Of a DNA stretch of 64,000 nucleotides, positions 62,443 through 64,000 are shown piece after piece; the stretch's first letter is position 1; each line of letters opens with the position of its first letter. Source of the stretch: Microbacterium marinum. Lineage in GTDB: Bacteria > Actinomycetota > Actinomycetes > Actinomycetales > Microbacteriaceae. The notes beneath the pieces were generated by a model. The model saw nothing but the letters and a program-made list of their open reading frames with translations. It was not told where the DNA came from and did not search any database. The translations under genes were made by a program, and so were the position numbers. The stretch spans positions 3,038,001-3,102,000 of the forward strand of contig NZ_JACHMD010000001.1 in assembly GCF_014204835.1 (NCBI RefSeq), read 5' to 3'.

Positions 62443-63138
62443 TCAGCGCGGTCCGGGACGGACCGTGAGGTCGCTGATCACCGCATCACGCGGCAGGTCG
62501 AGGGCGGTGAGGGTGGCCGTGACGACGGATGCCGGGTCGATCCAGGCGCTGGGGTCGTAGGCGGCGCCTTCCTGCTCGTGCACTTTCGCCTGCATCGGGG
62601 TCGCAGTGCGGCCTGGGTAGATCGTCGTGACGCGCACGCCGTGCGGCGCCTCTTCGCCGCGCAGCGCATCGGCAAGCGCCTTCAACCCGTGCTTGGATGC
62701 CGCGTACGCCGCCCACTCGGGATGCGCGGTGAGCCCGGCGCCGGAGTTCACGAAGACGATCTGGCCGCGCGCCGCACGAACGCGGAGCAGCAGGAGCCGG
62801 GTGAGCTCGGCGGGCGCGACGAGGTTGACGGCGAGCTGCTCGTTCCACGACGTGACGGGCAGGTCGGCGACGTGCCCGAGGTCGACGATGCCGGCGGCGT
62901 GCACGATCGCGTCGATGTGCTCGGGCAGGTCGGCTGCCTCGAGCGCCGCTGCGAGCCGCTCAGGCTGCGCGAGGTCGGCGATCACGGCGCGGGATCCCGG
63001 CAGCGCGGCGGTGAGCTCCTCGGCGCGAGCGGCGCTGCGGGCGGTGACGATGAGTCGGTCGCCGCGGGCGGCGAGGCGCTCTGCGAGGAGGCGGCCGATG
63101 CCCGAGCCGGCACCGGTGACGACGATGGTGTGCGGCAT
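62443..63138 (-). CDS. SDR family oxidoreductase
   Basis: 231 residues. The cofactor motif is TGAGSGIGRLLA (about 8-19), the family's NAG reads HAAGIVDLG near 82, and the catalytic Ser/Tyr/Lys lie in VNSGAG and YAASKHGLKA near 145-150. NADP-type preference is suggested by TARS after strand 2. Short classical SDR; substrate unknown. GGGAGG lies almost directly before the ATG. If the neighbouring SDR ended at its normal stop there would be a 47-base gap. Confidence 0.87.
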   Translation of the reverse strand: MPHTIVVTGAGSGIGRLLAERLAARGDRLIVTARSAARAEELTAALPGSRAVIADLAQPERLAAALEAADLPEHIDAIVHAAGIVDLGHVADLPVTSWNEQLAVNLVAPAELTRLLLLRVRAARGQIVFVNSGAGLTAHPEWAAYAASKHGLKALADALRGEEAPHGVRVTTIYPGRTATPMQAKVHEQEGAAYDPSAWIDPASVVTATLTALDLPRDAVISDLTVRPGPR

Positions 63139-63850
63139 CCTCCCATCCTCCCATCCACCACGTGCCCGTGACTTCGGGCTGGCCCTCAGAACGCGCGGAG
63201 AAGCCGCCGTCGGTGTGAAGGAGCTGACCGCTGATCCAGCGCCCTTCGTCAGAGAGTAAGAAAGCGGTGATGCCCGCGATGTCCTTGGGTGTGCCGGCTC
63301 TGCCCAGTGGGTGGTGCGCCGTCAGCGCTGTTCGCGTCTCGTCGTCCATCCAGCCGGTATCGATCGGACCCGGGTTCACGACATTGGCCGAAATGCCCTT
63401 TGCGCCGAGCTCACGCGCAGCGGATATGACGATCCGGTCCAGTGCGCCCTTGGATGCGCCGTACGGGAGGTTGCCGGTTGTGTGATCGCTGGTGAATGCG
63501 ACGATCGCTCCACCGCCCTCGTCGACTTCGCGAGCGAACGCGGCGATGAGCAGCAGGGTTGCCCGGGCATTGACGGCGACGTGCATGTCGAAGCTCGCGG
63601 CGGTGGTGTCGAGAATGCCGGATTCCACGTCGTGAGCATGGCTGAGGACGAGGGCAGACAGCGGACCCCGCTCGCGCGTGATCCGTTCGATGAGCTCGGT
63701 CGGGGCCGACGGGTCTGACAGATCGCACGGGTAGTCGCCGCTGCCCAGGTCGCTGATCACAACCTCCCACCCGTCCGCCACCAAGCGGGGAACGATGCCG
63801 GCGGCGATGCTGTCGGCACGCGCAGCTCCGGTCACGAGTGCGAGAGCCAT
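62960..63850 (-). CDS. SDR family oxidoreductase with out-of-frame 3' extension
   Basis: As sequenced, 296 residues. The first ~222 are a complete classical SDR: TGAARADSIAAGIV, catalytic YGASKGALDR near 145, NVVNPGPIDTGWM and the closing GQLLHTDGGFSAR. The remaining ~75 residues (from about SEGQ) are Arg/His-rich and simply read the downstream SDR gene in another frame, overlapping it by 179 bases. A TGA at 63188-63186 lies one base out of frame just after GGFSAR, so a one-base deletion near 63190-63200 has probably removed the true stop. The ATG at 63850 has TACCCT six bases upstream. Confidence 0.8.
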   Translation of the reverse strand: MALALVTGAARADSIAAGIVPRLVADGWEVVISDLGSGDYPCDLSDPSAPTELIERITRERGPLSALVLSHAHDVESGILDTTAASFDMHVAVNARATLLLIAAFAREVDEGGGAIVAFTSDHTTGNLPYGASKGALDRIVISAARELGAKGISANVVNPGPIDTGWMDDETRTALTAHHPLGRAGTPKDIAGITAFLLSDEGRWISGQLLHTDGGFSARSEGQPEVTGTWWMGGWEDAAHHRRHRCRLGHRPPPRRAPRRPRRPTHRHRPQRRSRRGAHRRAAGIPRRDRRPRAA

Positions 63851-63856
63851 GGGTTG

Positions 63857-63862
63857 AGGGTA
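63857..63862 (-). promoter_or_regulatory. -10 box TACCCT of the SDR gene
   Basis: TACCCT on the minus strand, six bases before the ATG at 63850. Confidence 0.5.
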
Positions 63863-63916
63863 ACGGCACCGCCACGACCTCGCGAGTTGCCCGCGTCGAC
63901 TCGTCGGCGACGAGGC

Positions 63917-64000
63917 CTACTCGACAGCGACGATCGGTCCGCTCCCGGTTAAGCAGTACTCGGTGCCATCGGAACGGCGTTCGACGAGCTGGTAGTCGAC
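63917..64000 (-). CDS. C-terminal end of an unidentified gene (cut by window)
   Basis: An open minus-strand frame enters from the right edge and stops at the TAG at 63917-63919. It ends VDYQLVERRSDGTEYC and then LTGSGPIVAVE. The beta-hairpin-like composition could be the end of a small soluble domain. It contains a rare TTA leucine codon. Too short to classify; the frame may not be a gene. Confidence 0.4.
   Translation of the reverse strand, partial: VDYQLVERRSDGTEYCLTGSGPIVAVE

Noticed and set aside
1-64000. tRNA, rRNA, integrase, transposase or prophage signatures
   Set aside because: None was recognised on either strand; no att-like duplicated tRNA end and no insertion-sequence terminal repeats were seen.

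Overview
The window is high-GC DNA whose genes have an actinobacterial, most likely Microbacteriaceae (Microbacterium-like), character. Supporting signs are DUF222/HNH endonuclease paralogues, an Lhr-Nei2 pair, DUF6421, TreXYZ, an actinobacterial-type xylose isomerase, an LGATG sorting signal, and many leaderless genes with a TAnnnT box 6-7 nt before the start codon. No rRNA, tRNA, CRISPR array, insertion sequence or phage gene was seen. Genus is inferred from gene content and style, not from a marker gene.

Layout. 1-6 kb: the 3' end of a DUF222/HNH gene, a spermidine-synthase-like protein, a TPR protein, an SprT-like protein, ComB, and a GH3 beta-glucosidase with permuted domain order and a perfect CebR-type operator. 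6-11 kb: an ABC exporter with a two-component system, and a diacylglycerol-kinase-like protein. 11-18 kb: an Lrp/AsnC regulator divergent from DUF6421, an MFS transporter, a threonine aldolase, a NUDIX-like protein and an esterase. 17-21.5 kb: a PucR regulator, a cytosine-permease-like transporter and an amidohydrolase. 21.5-29 kb: an ABC-F ATPase behind a micro-ORF and hairpin leader, then Lhr and Nei2. 29-35 kb: small housekeeping and unknown genes, then a full-length DUF222/HNH gene that repeats the window's left end. 35-41.5 kb: the trehalose operon treX-treY-treZ. 41.6-43 kb: a hypothetical protein and a small alarmone synthetase.

43-62.4 kb is an arabinoxylan/xylose utilisation locus. 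A LacI regulator faces an operon of sugar-binding lipoprotein, two permeases and a GH3 beta-xylosidase, arranged like Streptomyces bxlR/bxlEFGA. A convergent operon reads xylA, xylB, ThuA-like, Gfo/Idh/MocA, GH51 arabinofuranosidase. It is followed by a second LacI regulator, a 1448-residue wall-anchored CE4-GH10 xylanase, and a ROK (XylR-like) repressor. Working model: the wall-bound enzyme deacetylates and cuts xylan outside, the ABC importer brings in xylo-oligosaccharides, GH3 and GH51 release xylose and arabinose inside, and XylA/XylB feed the pentose phosphate pathway. The ThuA/Gfo pair may add an oxidative 3-keto-glycoside branch. The window ends with two SDR genes, one apparently frameshifted, and the C-terminus of an unidentified gene.
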